A stretch of 64,000 nucleotides of DNA from an uncultured Pelagibacteraceae bacterium (GTDB taxonomy: Bacteria; Pseudomonadota; Alphaproteobacteria; Pelagibacterales; Pelagibacteraceae). The position numbers and the translations under genes were made by a program. The stretch spans positions 19,980-83,979 of the forward strand of contig CACLSF010000003.1 in assembly GCA_902609535.1 (NCBI GenBank), read 5' to 3'. The notes beneath the pieces are model-generated. The model saw nothing but the letters and a program-made list of their open reading frames with translations. It made no database searches and was not told the DNA's origin. Positions 8,787-18,026 of this stretch are shown here, one piece after another; the stretch's first letter is position 1, and the number at the start of each line of letters is the position of its first letter.

Positions 8787-9819
8787 TTCTTATTTTTTTA
8801 CCTGATTTAGAACTTTTGTTTATTGCTTCAAAAATTATTAAAGAATTTAAACCATCTTTACCAGTCACTTTTGGTTTTTCTTTTTTCATAACAACTTTTG
8901 AAAAGTGATCAATCTGATTAATTAGAGTTTTATTGCTTTTTTGAACATTAATTTTATTATTATAAATATTGTTCCACCAACTTCTTTCTTTTTTGTAGTA
9001 CCATAACTTTAAATTCGGAAATTGAAGAGAACCTTTGGTTCCTCCAATAAAATAAGAAGATTGGTCAGTTATTGGATAGGCAGGATTTTCACCTGCTGTT
9101 AATTCATAGCTCCATGGTGAGACTATGGTATCAGATACGTTTAGAGTACATAAGGTTCCAGATTTAAAAAATAAATTTACTGAAGCAGTATCCTCAACCT
9201 TATGTTTTCTAATACTATTTGATTTAAATGCCTGAACATAGTTAACAGGACCAAGTAAATAACAAATCATATCGATATCATGAACTAAGTTAATACCCAA
9301 TGGACCGCCACCCTCGGTTACTCTCCATTTTTCATTAAAATATTTTTTATGTTTATATAGCCAACATAAAATATTTGCAGATACTATTTTTCCAAGTTTT
9401 TTATTTTCTATTATTTTTTTTACATTATTAACAATTGAATTATGCCGTCTGTGATATCCTATTAATAATGAGGTTCTATTTGACCTTGCACTACTAATGA
9501 TTTTCTTTGCAGATTTAATATTATCTGAAATTGGTTTCTCTAATAAAACAGGTATTTTTGATTTTAAAAATTTTATTGTATCAATTTCGTGTAAAATATT
9601 AGGAGTGGCAACTATCACCGCATCGGGTTTGTTCTTTTCTAATAAAATTTTAATATCTTTATATAGTGGTACTTTAAATTTACTTGATAACTCTACCCCA
9701 GTTTTTTTAATTTCAACAATAGAATGTAAAGACGCAAATTTTGATTTTTGAATAGCTTTAATATGTTGTAGCCCCATTAAACCTATTCCAACAACTGATA
9801 TTTGAATTTTTTTAGGCAC
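8779..9819 (-). CDS. Gfo/Idh/MocA-family oxidoreductase
   Basis: A 346-residue NAD(P)-dependent sugar or polyol dehydrogenase. The Rossmann motif GIGLMG is near residue 12, VLLEKPIS holds the conserved lysine near 95, and LVHDIDM supplies the catalytic histidine/aspartate near 180. The C-terminal Gfo/Idh domain is intact. It is the last gene of the ABC-transporter operon, 11 bp after an SDR gene, so both probably oxidise the imported carbohydrate. It overlaps the convergent DMT permease by 8 bp. The substrate cannot be assigned. Confidence 0.87.
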   Translation of the reverse strand: MPKKIQISVVGIGLMGLQHIKAIQKSKFASLHSIVEIKKTGVELSSKFKVPLYKDIKILLEKNKPDAVIVATPNILHEIDTIKFLKSKIPVLLEKPISDNIKSAKKIISSARSNRTSLLIGYHRRHNSIVNNVKKIIENKKLGKIVSANILCWLYKHKKYFNEKWRVTEGGGPLGINLVHDIDMICYLLGPVNYVQAFKSNSIRKHKVEDTASVNLFFKSGTLCTLNVSDTIVSPWSYELTAGENPAYPITDQSSYFIGGTKGSLQFPNLKLWYYKKERSWWNNIYNNKINVQKSNKTLINQIDHFSKVVMKKEKPKVTGKDGLNSLIIFEAINKSSKSGKKIRIS

Positions 9820-9830
9820 TTATATAAATT

Positions 9831-10592
9831 TTAAGTGATACCAGCATCTATAATAAAGTTTTGTTTTGTACATCCTGACGATACATCGGAAGAAAGATGA
9901 ACAACCAAGCTAGCCACATCATCAGGCTTTAGTTGTCTCTTCAAACATTGTTTATCAAGAATAAATTTTTTATATTTTGGAGTTAACCAATGCTTTATTT
10001 GTCTTTCAGTAGCAATTGATCCGGGTGTAACTGAGTTACATCTAATATTATATTTACCAAACTCTCGCGCAAAAGATCTGGTTAATCCAATAACAGCTGA
10101 CTTTGCTGTCTCGTAAGCAACTTTATCACCTTCGCCTAACATCCATGAAACTGAGCTTAAATTCACGATGGAGCCACCATTATTTTTAATCATTCCTTTT
10201 AAAACAGCTTTGATTGTGAAGAAAAAATGCTTTAAGTTCACATCCATTCTATTATTCCAATATTCTTCATCTACTTGATCTGTAGAGTGTCGATCATCAT
10301 TAGCTGCATTATTGATTAAAATATCGATAGGTCCTTTTGTTTTAATTATTTTTTGAATGATGGTTTGTAATTTTTTGATTTTAATAAGATTACATTCAAT
10401 AAAATGAGGTGCTTTAAGACCCTTTTTTTTAAGATTTTTAATTAATTTATTTGAATCTTTTTTATTTATATCTACGAAATAAACTTCACACTCTTGTTCA
10501 CAAAAATGTTCAACTATTGAAGCACCTATTCCTGAACCACCACCTGTTATAAAAACGTTTTTGTTTTTTAAATCAAAATATTTTACTTTCAT
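9831..10592 (-). CDS. SDR-family oxidoreductase
   Basis: A 253-residue classical short-chain dehydrogenase. It has the TGGGSGIG coenzyme loop at residues 16-23, the NNA motif (LINNAAND), an active-site serine region NLSSVSW and the YETAK catalytic Tyr-x-x-x-Lys. It starts one base after the ABC ATPase gene ends and precedes the Gfo/Idh/MocA gene. A sugar dehydrogenase role (for example aldose to lactone, or 2-keto-3-deoxy acid oxidation) is plausible from context but not shown. Confidence 0.88.
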   Translation of the reverse strand: MKVKYFDLKNKNVFITGGGSGIGASIVEHFCEQECEVYFVDINKKDSNKLIKNLKKKGLKAPHFIECNLIKIKKLQTIIQKIIKTKGPIDILINNAANDDRHSTDQVDEEYWNNRMDVNLKHFFFTIKAVLKGMIKNNGGSIVNLSSVSWMLGEGDKVAYETAKSAVIGLTRSFAREFGKYNIRCNSVTPGSIATERQIKHWLTPKYKKFILDKQCLKRQLKPDDVASLVVHLSSDVSSGCTKQNFIIDAGIT

Positions 10593-11687
10593 TTATATTC
10601 TCTCCTCAGTTTTAGCATCAAATAACGAAATTTGCGTTAAATCAAAAAATAAATTTGTATTTTTTGCCAGCTCAATTTTTATTGTTGAGGGAAATTTAGC
10701 TAATACTTCTTGATTTTCATAATCAAATGTCATTATCTGCTCATGGCCTATATACTCACTTAAATCAGCTTTTAAAGTAATCTCAAAATCACTTTCGTTA
10801 GATTTTTTAAAGAATATATGTTCTGGTCTTATTCCAAAAAAAACTTCTTTATTATTTAAATTAGATTTTTCATTGAAGTTATATCCATTAATTGGAATTT
10901 CAACCTTAGAACCATTAGCAATAAATGAAATTTTATTTGAACTTTCTTTAAGATTTCCTTTAATTAAATTCATTGAAGGAGATCCTATAAAATCTGCAAC
11001 AAAAGTATTACTGGGTTTGTTGTAAATATTTTCTGGAGTATCATTCTGTTGAATTACACCGTGATTCATGATTGCAATATTTGTACCTAAACTCATTGCC
11101 TCAGTTTGATCGTGCGTTACATAAACTACTGTTGTTTTAAGTTGTTGATGAAGTTTTTTTATTTCTCTTCTCATCTCAACTCTTAATTTTGCATCTAAAT
11201 TAGATAAAGGTTCATCAAATAAAAATATTCTTGGTTCTCTCACAAGCGCTCTACCAATTGCTACACGTTGTCTTTGTCCTCCTGATAACTGTGAAGGTTT
11301 TCTCTCTAACAATGCGTCTACCTGTAAAAATCTTGATACTTTTTCTAGCTGTTCTTCTATTTTCTCTTTTGAAACTTTTGCTTGTTTAAGTCCAAAAATC
11401 ATATTCTCACGCACATTCATTGACGGGTACAAAGCATACGACTGAAATACCATTGCAATATTTCTGTCTTTTGGTTCTACTTTACTTACATTGTAATCAT
11501 CAATATGAACATTACCTTCATTAATAGTTTCTAATCCTGCAATAATGTTTAGCAAAGTTGATTTACCACAGCCTGAAGGGCCTAAAAGAACTAAGAAATT
11601 CCCTTCATCTATCTCTAGATTAATTTTTCTTAAAACTTCAGTAGATCCAAAGTTTTTTGATAATTCCTCAATTCTTAATGTTTTCAT
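10593..11687 (-). CDS. Sugar ABC transporter ATP-binding protein (UgpC/MsmK type)
   Basis: A 364-residue ATPase with Walker A GPSGCGKST near residue 38, ABC signature LSGGQRQRVAIGRAL near 133, Walker B IFLFDEPLSNLDAK near 153, a switch histidine (VTHDQTEAMSL), and a C-terminal TOBE-like domain (FFGIRPEHI) as in MalK/UgpC. It powers import by the two permeases encoded upstream. It lies 2 bp after the MalG-type permease and one base before the SDR gene. The ligand is set by the binding protein, not this subunit. Confidence 0.93.
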   Translation of the reverse strand: MKTLRIEELSKNFGSTEVLRKINLEIDEGNFLVLLGPSGCGKSTLLNIIAGLETINEGNVHIDDYNVSKVEPKDRNIAMVFQSYALYPSMNVRENMIFGLKQAKVSKEKIEEQLEKVSRFLQVDALLERKPSQLSGGQRQRVAIGRALVREPRIFLFDEPLSNLDAKLRVEMRREIKKLHQQLKTTVVYVTHDQTEAMSLGTNIAIMNHGVIQQNDTPENIYNKPSNTFVADFIGSPSMNLIKGNLKESSNKISFIANGSKVEIPINGYNFNEKSNLNNKEVFFGIRPEHIFFKKSNESDFEITLKADLSEYIGHEQIMTFDYENQEVLAKFPSTIKIELAKNTNLFFDLTQISLFDAKTEERI

Positions 11688-11689
11688 TA

Positions 11690-12592
11690 TTATCCTTTCA
11701 CTGCTCCTGAAGTTAATCCTCTAATAAAATATTTACCAGCTAAAACATAAACAATAAGTGTTGGTATACCTGCAATTATAGCAGATGCCATGTCTACGTT
11801 ATATTCTTTAACACTTGTGCTTGATAAAACCATGTTATTTAAAGCAACTTGAATTGGTGCTGCCTTTCCAAATGAAAAAGTTGATCCAAACAAAAAGTCA
11901 TTCCAAATTTGAGTAAATTGCCAAATAACAGTTACAACAATAATGGGTGCAGAAATTGGAAGTAAAATTTTAAAAAATATTTTAAAGAAACCAGCTCCAT
12001 CAATTCGTGCTGCTTTTACTAATTCTGTAGGAACAGAAATATAGTAATTTCTAAAAAACAAAGTTGTGAATGGAATTCCATACACTGTATGGACTAATAC
12101 TAGTCCTATTATAGAATTTGATATTCCTAAAACTCCAAGAGTTCTTGCCATTGGTAACAAAATTGCCTGAAATGGAATAAAACATCCAAATAATAAAAAA
12201 AGAAAAACCCATTGATCTCCTTTAAATCTCCATTTTGTTAAAACATATCCAGTCATGGCTCCTATAAATGTGGAAAAAAATACAGCTGGAATAACCATCT
12301 TGAATGAATTCCAAAAATATGGTCTTAAAAATGTATCACCTGCTCCATATCCTCTACCTCCCCATGCAACTGCCCAGGAGTCAAAATTTAATCCACTTGG
12401 CCATGTTAAAAGTGTTCCTTGACGAATTTCCTCCATAGTTTTTAATGAAGTTACTACCATTACGTATAGTGGAAAAATAAAATATAATGCGAAAAGTATT
12501 AAAGCAAAATACAAAAACCATCTCAAAAACATGTTTGTATATTTTGACTTCATTTCAAGTTGTTTGTATGAAGCCTGTAACTTATCTTGCAT
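11690..12592 (-). CDS. Carbohydrate ABC transporter permease (MalG type)
   Basis: A 300-residue inner-membrane permease with six predicted membrane segments and the ATPase-coupling EAA loop ELVKAARIDGAGFFKIFFKI near residue 200. The length fits the MalG/CUT1 group. It overlaps the upstream MalF-type permease by 11 bp, indicating tight translational coupling, and is followed by the ATPase gene. Confidence 0.93.
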   Translation of the reverse strand: MQDKLQASYKQLEMKSKYTNMFLRWFLYFALILFALYFIFPLYVMVVTSLKTMEEIRQGTLLTWPSGLNFDSWAVAWGGRGYGAGDTFLRPYFWNSFKMVIPAVFFSTFIGAMTGYVLTKWRFKGDQWVFLFLLFGCFIPFQAILLPMARTLGVLGISNSIIGLVLVHTVYGIPFTTLFFRNYYISVPTELVKAARIDGAGFFKIFFKILLPISAPIIVVTVIWQFTQIWNDFLFGSTFSFGKAAPIQVALNNMVLSSTSVKEYNVDMASAIIAGIPTLIVYVLAGKYFIRGLTSGAVKG

Positions 12593-13457
12593 TTTCTCTC
12601 CTTAACTCAGAATATAAATATGGGATAATTACTGCCGCTACAGCCATAAACATCATAATTGCACTTGCAGCTGATAAACCAACTTGGCTTTTGTGGAATG
12701 CAGTTTGAGTCATATATAAAGCAGGCATAGTTGTGGATATACCTGGTCCACCTTGAGTTAGTGCAACTATAAGATCATAACTTTTTATAGAAATGTGAAC
12801 TAAAATGACAAAACTCGTAAAAAAGACTGGCCTCATCATAGGAAGTAAAATTTTCCAATAAACTGTGAATAAATTTGCACCATCTATTTTAGCTGCTTTA
12901 ACAATTTCATCTTCAACTGATCTCAATCCAGCCAGAAATAATGCCATTACAAATCCAGCTGATTGCCAAACACCTGCAATCACAATGGTGTAGATTGCCA
13001 TTTCTCGATTGACCAGCCAATCAAATGTAAAGTTTTCAAAACCCCAGTCGATAAACATTTTTTGGATACCAAGTGTTGGATTTAAAATCCATTTCCAAGC
13101 AGTTCCAGTAACTATGAAAGATAAAGCCATAGGGTATAGGTAAATAGTTCTTAAGACACCTTCAGCCCTAATTTTTTGATCTAAAAATATTGCAAGAATA
13201 ATTCCGATCACAACACAAAAAATTAAGAACAAAGCTGTAAAAATAAGTAAATTGTCTACTGCAATAAGCCATTTTCTAGAACCCCAAAGCTTAACATATT
13301 GACCTACTCCCCAAAGCTCGTATTTGGGTAAAATTTTAGAATTTGTAAAAGATATATATAAAGTCCAAAGCACAAAACCATAGACAAACCAACCAATTAA
13401 TCCAACAGCTGGTGCCATTACGATTTTAGGTAGGTTTTTTTCTAACCACTTGAGCAT
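12582..13457 (-). CDS. Carbohydrate ABC transporter permease (MalF type)
   Basis: A 291-residue permease with six membrane segments and the EAA loop EIVKAAKIDGANLFTVYWKI near residue 185. It is the first membrane component after the binding-protein gene and is separated from it by a strong terminator hairpin, so its level should be well below that of the binding protein. It overlaps the next permease by 11 bp. Confidence 0.93.
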   Translation of the reverse strand: MLKWLEKNLPKIVMAPAVGLIGWFVYGFVLWTLYISFTNSKILPKYELWGVGQYVKLWGSRKWLIAVDNLLIFTALFLIFCVVIGIILAIFLDQKIRAEGVLRTIYLYPMALSFIVTGTAWKWILNPTLGIQKMFIDWGFENFTFDWLVNREMAIYTIVIAGVWQSAGFVMALFLAGLRSVEDEIVKAAKIDGANLFTVYWKILLPMMRPVFFTSFVILVHISIKSYDLIVALTQGGPGISTTMPALYMTQTAFHKSQVGLSAASAIMMFMAVAAVIIPYLYSELRRENAR

Positions 13458-13490
13458 TATAAATATTTTCTAATTTTGATTAAAAAAAAA

Positions 13491-13513
13491 GGCCACCTAA
13501 ACTTTAGGTGGCC
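13491..13513 (-). terminator. Intrinsic terminator after the sugar-binding protein gene
   Basis: A near-perfect inverted repeat, GGCCACCTAAA/TTTAGGTGGCC, is followed on the minus strand by nine T residues. It is a canonical Rho-independent terminator 16 bp after the binding-protein stop and 34 bp before the permease start. It should limit readthrough into the permease and ATPase genes. Confidence 0.9.
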
Positions 13514-13528
13514 TTAATTTTTATATTT

Positions 13529-14785
13529 TTACATATTATCTAAAACTGAATCAGCCAAAGCATTTGCTGCATCAACAGAAGACATATCAGAATTAAAATG
13601 TTCTGTGATCACATCTTGTAAAGCAGCTTTCATAGTATTACCTTGTGCCATTCCGTGAGCAAAACTTGGTACTAATCCACCACTTGCTCCTGCAGTTTTG
13701 ATGTCAGAATTTGATGTTTTTGCACATTTATCAAATTCATCCATAGGTACGTCTAAACGTGCTGGAATTGATCCTTTGTATAAGTTGAAGACTTTTTGGA
13801 AGTTCTTACCCATCATTAATTTAGCTAATAATTTTTGACCTTCTTGTTTGTCTGGGTCACTTGTTTTGTAGAATATAAAACTATCTACATTGTACAAGTA
13901 TCCATTATTAGATGGAGTTGCAGCACAATAGTAATCTACGCCTGGTACTTTTCCAGCAGCAGTAAATTCACCTTTTGCCCAGTCACCCATAATTTGGAAA
14001 CCAGCTTTTCCTTCAATAACCATTCCAGTAGCAACGTTCCAGTCTCTTCCTGGGCTACCTTCATCAGTAAAACCTTGAAGTTTTCTCATTTGATCAAAAA
14101 CTTTTACTGTTGTCTCACTTCTTAAGCAAGTTTCTTTAAGATCTACATAACAGTTTTTATAATAGTTATTTCCACCAATACCCATAGCTACTGCTTCGAA
14201 GACCGTTGCGTCTTGCCAAGCTTGACCACCATGCGCAAAAGGAATAATTCCTGCAGCTTGAAGTTTTTCTGCTGCTGCATTTAATTCATCCCAAGATGTA
14301 GGAACTGAAATTCCATTAGCATCGAATACTGCTTTGTTTGCCCACATCCAATCAATTCTATGAATGTTTACTGGGGCTGCACAATATGGACCGCTGTTGT
14401 CTTGACATTTATGAACTGCAGCAATCATTGGATCTAATAAACTGTCCCAACCTTCTGACTGAGCAATTGGATCGATATTATAAGGAGCAACAACACCCTC
14501 TTGGTCGTATTCTTGAATTGTTGGACCTTTAATTTGAGAAGCTGATGGAGGATCTCCCGCAACTATTCTTGCTTTTAATGCAACGTTAGCAGCATCTCCA
14601 CCACCACCAGTTACAGGCATATCTAACCATTCACCACCATTTGCAGCGAAATCATCTTTTAATACTTTTAGTGCAGCTGCTTCACCACCTGATGTCCACC
14701 AGTGCAAAACCTCAATTTTTGGTCCTGCAAAAGAAGATGTAGAAGTGAATGCAAACGCAATTAAAGCAATTAACATTTTTTTCAT
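13529..14785 (-). CDS. Extracellular sugar-binding protein of ABC transporter (family 1)
   Basis: A 418-residue periplasmic binding protein with a signal peptide (MKKMLIALIAFAFTSTSSFA, residues 1-20). The motif IEVLHWWTSGGEAAALK right after it is typical of the glucose/mannose-type group of family 1 binding proteins. It captures a sugar for the downstream MalFG-type permeases. A ribosome site GAGGGAAA precedes the ATG, a promoter with TATAAT lies at 14831-14860, and a strong terminator follows. The closest general resemblance is to alphaproteobacterial glucose-type binding proteins, and the ligand is unproven. Confidence 0.94.
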   Translation of the reverse strand: MKKMLIALIAFAFTSTSSFAGPKIEVLHWWTSGGEAAALKVLKDDFAANGGEWLDMPVTGGGGDAANVALKARIVAGDPPSASQIKGPTIQEYDQEGVVAPYNIDPIAQSEGWDSLLDPMIAAVHKCQDNSGPYCAAPVNIHRIDWMWANKAVFDANGISVPTSWDELNAAAEKLQAAGIIPFAHGGQAWQDATVFEAVAMGIGGNNYYKNCYVDLKETCLRSETTVKVFDQMRKLQGFTDEGSPGRDWNVATGMVIEGKAGFQIMGDWAKGEFTAAGKVPGVDYYCAATPSNNGYLYNVDSFIFYKTSDPDKQEGQKLLAKLMMGKNFQKVFNLYKGSIPARLDVPMDEFDKCAKTSNSDIKTAGASGGLVPSFAHGMAQGNTMKAALQDVITEHFNSDMSSVDAANALADSVLDNM

Positions 14786-14808
14786 ATATTTCCCTCTTAT
14801 TTGTTAAA

Positions 14809-14822
14809 TTAAGTTAACTTAA
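14809..14822. promoter_or_regulatory. 14-bp palindrome downstream of the sugar-binding protein promoter
   Basis: TTAAGTTAACTTAA is a perfect palindrome located just after the predicted -10 box and 24 bp before the start codon. Its position is that of a repressor operator. It is AT-rich, so chance occurrence in this genome is possible. No regulator gene is adjacent. Confidence 0.35.
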
Positions 14823-14830
14823 AAAAAACA

Positions 14831-14860
14831 ATTATAGATTGATTTATTAAAAGACTACAA
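14831..14860 (-). promoter_or_regulatory. Predicted promoter of the sugar ABC transporter operon
   Basis: On the minus strand, TTGTAG (14860-14855) and a consensus TATAAT (14836-14831) are separated by 18 bases, which would start transcription near 14824. A second TTGAAT lies at 14875-14870 but has no good -10 at the usual spacing. Confidence 0.45.
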
Positions 14861-14895
14861 GAAAAAAAAATTCAACTATTAATTGATTTATAATA

Positions 14896-15798
14896 TTAAT
14901 AGATTGATTTTCTACCTAATCTTGCTGCACCTCTAACGCCACTAGCATCTCCATACTTTGGTTTAAGAAATACACCTTCATACTCTCTGCCAGTTACAAA
15001 TTTTCTTACGATAGTTTCTATTTCACTTAAAAAATCAATTTCATTTGAAACACCCCCGCCAAAAACAAAACAATCGGGATCAAGAATATTAATTATATTT
15101 GCTAAGGACATTGCTAAATTTACCTTAAAATTATCTATTAAATTTTCTGCATCTAAATCATGTTTTCTATACAGTTCAAAGATCTCATTAGTTTTTAAAT
15201 TTTTTTTATATTGCTTATTAAATTTTTTAGCCAAACTTAAGCCTGACATAAAACTCTCAATCTCGCCTTCTCTTAGATTGGTAGATTCGAAATTTTCTTT
15301 TTTAGAAATTAAATGGTTAATTTGATTATGTCCCCACTCCCCTGCTACTCCATTTGGTCCGCTAACAATTTTTTTGTCTATCACTAAACCACCGCCTACT
15401 CCAGAACCAATAATAATTCCATAAACAATTTTATAATGTTTTCCTGCACCATCTAAAGCCTCTGATAAAGCAAAGCAATTTGCGTCGTTTTCACAAAATA
15501 CTTCTTTACCTAATTCTTTCCTTAAATCATTTTGAAATGGTTTTTTTTCTAACCAATAACAATTAGGCGCATTCTTAACTAATCCAGTTTGAGGAGAATG
15601 TACGCCAGGATGACAAACACCTATTGGCAACTCTTTATTAAATTCTTTCTCTAGCTTCTTATCAATTTCTTTAATAGTTTTTACAATTTGAAAATAGTCT
15701 TTTGGGCAATCTGTTCTTTCACGATTACTTTCGTTGCCTTTCTCGTCAAGAACTACACTTTCAATTTTGGTAGCTCCAACATCAATACCTATCTGCAT
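14896..15798 (-). CDS. ROK-family sugar kinase lacking the zinc-finger cysteines
   Basis: A 300-residue sugar kinase. The N-terminal phosphate loop is GIDVGATKIES, the catalytic aspartate lies in CENDANC near residue 107, the glycine-rich segment is GSGVGGG, and the ROK histidine is in GEWGHNQ. Family members normally continue with a CxCGxxGCxE zinc-binding motif. Here that position reads NLREGEIESFMSG, with none of the three cysteines. It would phosphorylate a hexose such as glucose, fructose or an amino sugar. It ends the tct-SDR operon and lies just upstream of the sugar ABC operon. Fructokinase- or glucokinase-like function is inference. Confidence 0.87.
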   Translation of the reverse strand: MQIGIDVGATKIESVVLDEKGNESNRERTDCPKDYFQIVKTIKEIDKKLEKEFNKELPIGVCHPGVHSPQTGLVKNAPNCYWLEKKPFQNDLRKELGKEVFCENDANCFALSEALDGAGKHYKIVYGIIIGSGVGGGLVIDKKIVSGPNGVAGEWGHNQINHLISKKENFESTNLREGEIESFMSGLSLAKKFNKQYKKNLKTNEIFELYRKHDLDAENLIDNFKVNLAMSLANIINILDPDCFVFGGGVSNEIDFLSEIETIVRKFVTGREYEGVFLKPKYGDASGVRGAARLGRKSIY

Positions 15799-15801
15799 AA
15801 A

Positions 15802-16551
15802 CTAATAAGTTGCTCTTCCACCACTCAAATCAAATACTGCTGCTGTAGAAAAAGAATTTTCTTCACTGGATAACCATGTAACAAGAGATGCTAATTCATC
15901 TACTTTGGCAAATTTATTTCTTGGGATTTTAGATAACATATAATTAATATGTTCCTCTGTCATTTGATCAAATATTCTTGTTTTTGCTGCAGCAGGGGTT
16001 ACACAATTAACAGCTATATTTTTTAATGCTAATTCTTTTCCAAGTGATTTAGTTAAACCTATAACTCCAGCTTTAGATGTGCTATATGCACTGGCATTAG
16101 GATTGCCCTCTTTTCCAGCAATAGAGGCAATATTAACAATTCTTCCATAATTGTTTTTGATCATGTAAGGCGTTACAGCCTTACAGCAATAAAATACTGC
16201 ATTTAAATTTAGGTCTATAACTTTTTTCCATTCATCAAGTGGATAATCAACTACTGTGGTATTTTTTCCTGCAACTCCTGCATTATTGATAAAAATATCA
16301 ATTTTTTTGTTAGTTTTTTCAATCTCAGCTAAATTTTTTTCTATATTCTCATAATTCCCAACATCAACAATTTGGTATGAAACCTTATCTGAATTAATTT
16401 TTTTTGTTGCAGTTTTGATTGCTTCTTCGTCTATATCCCAAATTATAACGCTTGCTCCTGAAGCAATAAATCTCTCAGTAATAGCTAGTCCAAAACCTTG
16501 AGCACCTCCAGTCACTACTGCAACTCTATCTTTTAAATCAAAATTAATCAT
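15802..16551 (-). CDS. SDR-family oxidoreductase (3-oxoacyl-ACP reductase-like)
   Basis: A 249-residue classical SDR with TGGAQGFG at residues 15-22, INNAGVAG, NIASIAGKEG and the YSTSKAG catalytic tetrad region. Members with this look act on sugars, sugar acids or acyl carriers. The location between tctA (1 bp upstream) and a sugar kinase (3 bp downstream) makes a carbohydrate or sugar-acid substrate more likely than fatty-acid synthesis. Confidence 0.87.
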   Translation of the reverse strand: MINFDLKDRVAVVTGGAQGFGLAITERFIASGASVIIWDIDEEAIKTATKKINSDKVSYQIVDVGNYENIEKNLAEIEKTNKKIDIFINNAGVAGKNTTVVDYPLDEWKKVIDLNLNAVFYCCKAVTPYMIKNNYGRIVNIASIAGKEGNPNASAYSTSKAGVIGLTKSLGKELALKNIAVNCVTPAAAKTRIFDQMTEEHINYMLSKIPRNKFAKVDELASLVTWLSSEENSFSTAAVFDLSGGRATY

Positions 16552-16552
16552 A

Positions 16553-18025
16553 TTATTTTTTTTGTTTTTTTGATCTTAATAAAGGAAAAGCCAATGCAAT
16601 TAAAGATAAAATAAAAAAAGTTAAAGCTATTGGTCTTGTTAAAAACATTAGCCAATTTCCATCAAAAATAACAAGAGATTGTCTTAAAGTTCCCTCTACT
16701 AACTCTCCTAAAATTAATCCTATAATTACAGGAACAACTGAAAATCCAAATCTTCTCATAAAAAATCCTAGTACTCCAAAAAATAACATAATCCAAACAT
16801 CGATAATTGATTGGCTAAGTGAATAGGTTCCACAAACAGATACAGCAAATATCATTGGCCACAAAATTTTGTTTGGAACTAAGGTTATTCTCGCAAATAT
16901 TTTCGCTCCAAAAAACCCAAAGATAAAAAATAAAATGTTTGCAATTAACATGGCTCCAAATATTCCATATAGAAAATCAGGTTGTTCTCTGAATAAATCT
17001 GGACCTGGTCTGACACCATGAATAATTAAACCTGTTAGTATTACAGCTGTTGTAGCACTTCCTGGAATTCCAAGTGCTAATGTTGGTACCATTGCTCCAC
17101 CTGTTGCAGCATTATTTGCAGCTTCTGCGCCAGCAATCCCTTCTATTGATCCTTTGCCAAATTCTTCAGGATTTTTAGAAAATCTTTTAGCCTCTGAATA
17201 ACCAATTAATGATGCTACAGTACCTCCTTCAGCTGGTAAAACTCCAATGAATGAACCTATTCCACTTGATCTAAGAATTGTTTTCCATGTTTTTTTATAA
17301 TCATCTTTGGTTGGAAGTTTTACTGCCTTTAAAGCAACTCTCTTAAATACTTGATCAAGAAGCGTTGATTGAGTGAGCATTTCACTAATTGCAAATAAAC
17401 CAACAACTACCGGAATAAAACCAATACCAACTGAGAGTTCGTTAATTCCATAAGTAAACCTATCTATTGATGTCATAAAATCTTTTCCAATAGTTGAAAT
17501 TAAAATTCCAAATGCCCCTGCAATTAAGTTTTTAATAGGACTGCCTTCTCCTATAGATGAAAGCATGGTTAAACCAAAAATTGCTAATGCAAAATATTCG
17601 GGTTGTCCAAATTCATAAGCGAGTTTTGCCAAAAGAGGTGCAAAAAAGACTAAAATTATAACACTAAAAATTCCTCCAACTGTACTTGATACAGTTGCCA
17701 TTCCCAAGGCTCTACCAGCTTCACCCTTTTGGGCCAAAGGATATCCATCTAGACATGTTGCTGCGGCTGCTGGAGTTCCTGGGGTATTAATTAGTACCGC
17801 AGTAATTGCTCCTCCATAAGTTCCTGCACAATAAATGGAAGTTAACAATACTATTGCAGATAAGGGATCTAGCGTCATTGTAAATGGTAAAATTAACGCT
17901 CCACCAGTTGTTGGTCCTAAACCTGGAAGAACTCCTAGAATTAATCCAAACAAAGTTCCAAAAAGTAAAACTATCAATAGCTTTGAACTAAATAAAGGTG
18001 TCAGCATTAATAAAAGATTATCCAT
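16553..18025 (-). CDS. tctA: Tripartite tricarboxylate transporter large permease TctA
   Basis: A 490-residue membrane protein of typical TctA length with about twelve membrane segments. The N-terminal signature GVLPGLGPTTGGALILPFT and the internal one GVLPAEGGTVASLIGY are the duplicated family motifs. AANNAATGGAMVPTLALGIPGS is also diagnostic, with the visible core AAATGGAM-type. With TctB and TctC it takes up carboxylates by ion coupling. It is 1 bp from tctB and 1 bp from the SDR gene. The substrate is unknown. Confidence 0.94.
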   Translation of the reverse strand: MDNLLLMLTPLFSSKLLIVLLFGTLFGLILGVLPGLGPTTGGALILPFTMTLDPLSAIVLLTSIYCAGTYGGAITAVLINTPGTPAAAATCLDGYPLAQKGEAGRALGMATVSSTVGGIFSVIILVFFAPLLAKLAYEFGQPEYFALAIFGLTMLSSIGEGSPIKNLIAGAFGILISTIGKDFMTSIDRFTYGINELSVGIGFIPVVVGLFAISEMLTQSTLLDQVFKRVALKAVKLPTKDDYKKTWKTILRSSGIGSFIGVLPAEGGTVASLIGYSEAKRFSKNPEEFGKGSIEGIAGAEAANNAATGGAMVPTLALGIPGSATTAVILTGLIIHGVRPGPDLFREQPDFLYGIFGAMLIANILFFIFGFFGAKIFARITLVPNKILWPMIFAVSVCGTYSLSQSIIDVWIMLFFGVLGFFMRRFGFSVVPVIIGLILGELVEGTLRQSLVIFDGNWLMFLTRPIALTFFILSLIALAFPLLRSKKQKK

Positions 18026-18026
18026 T

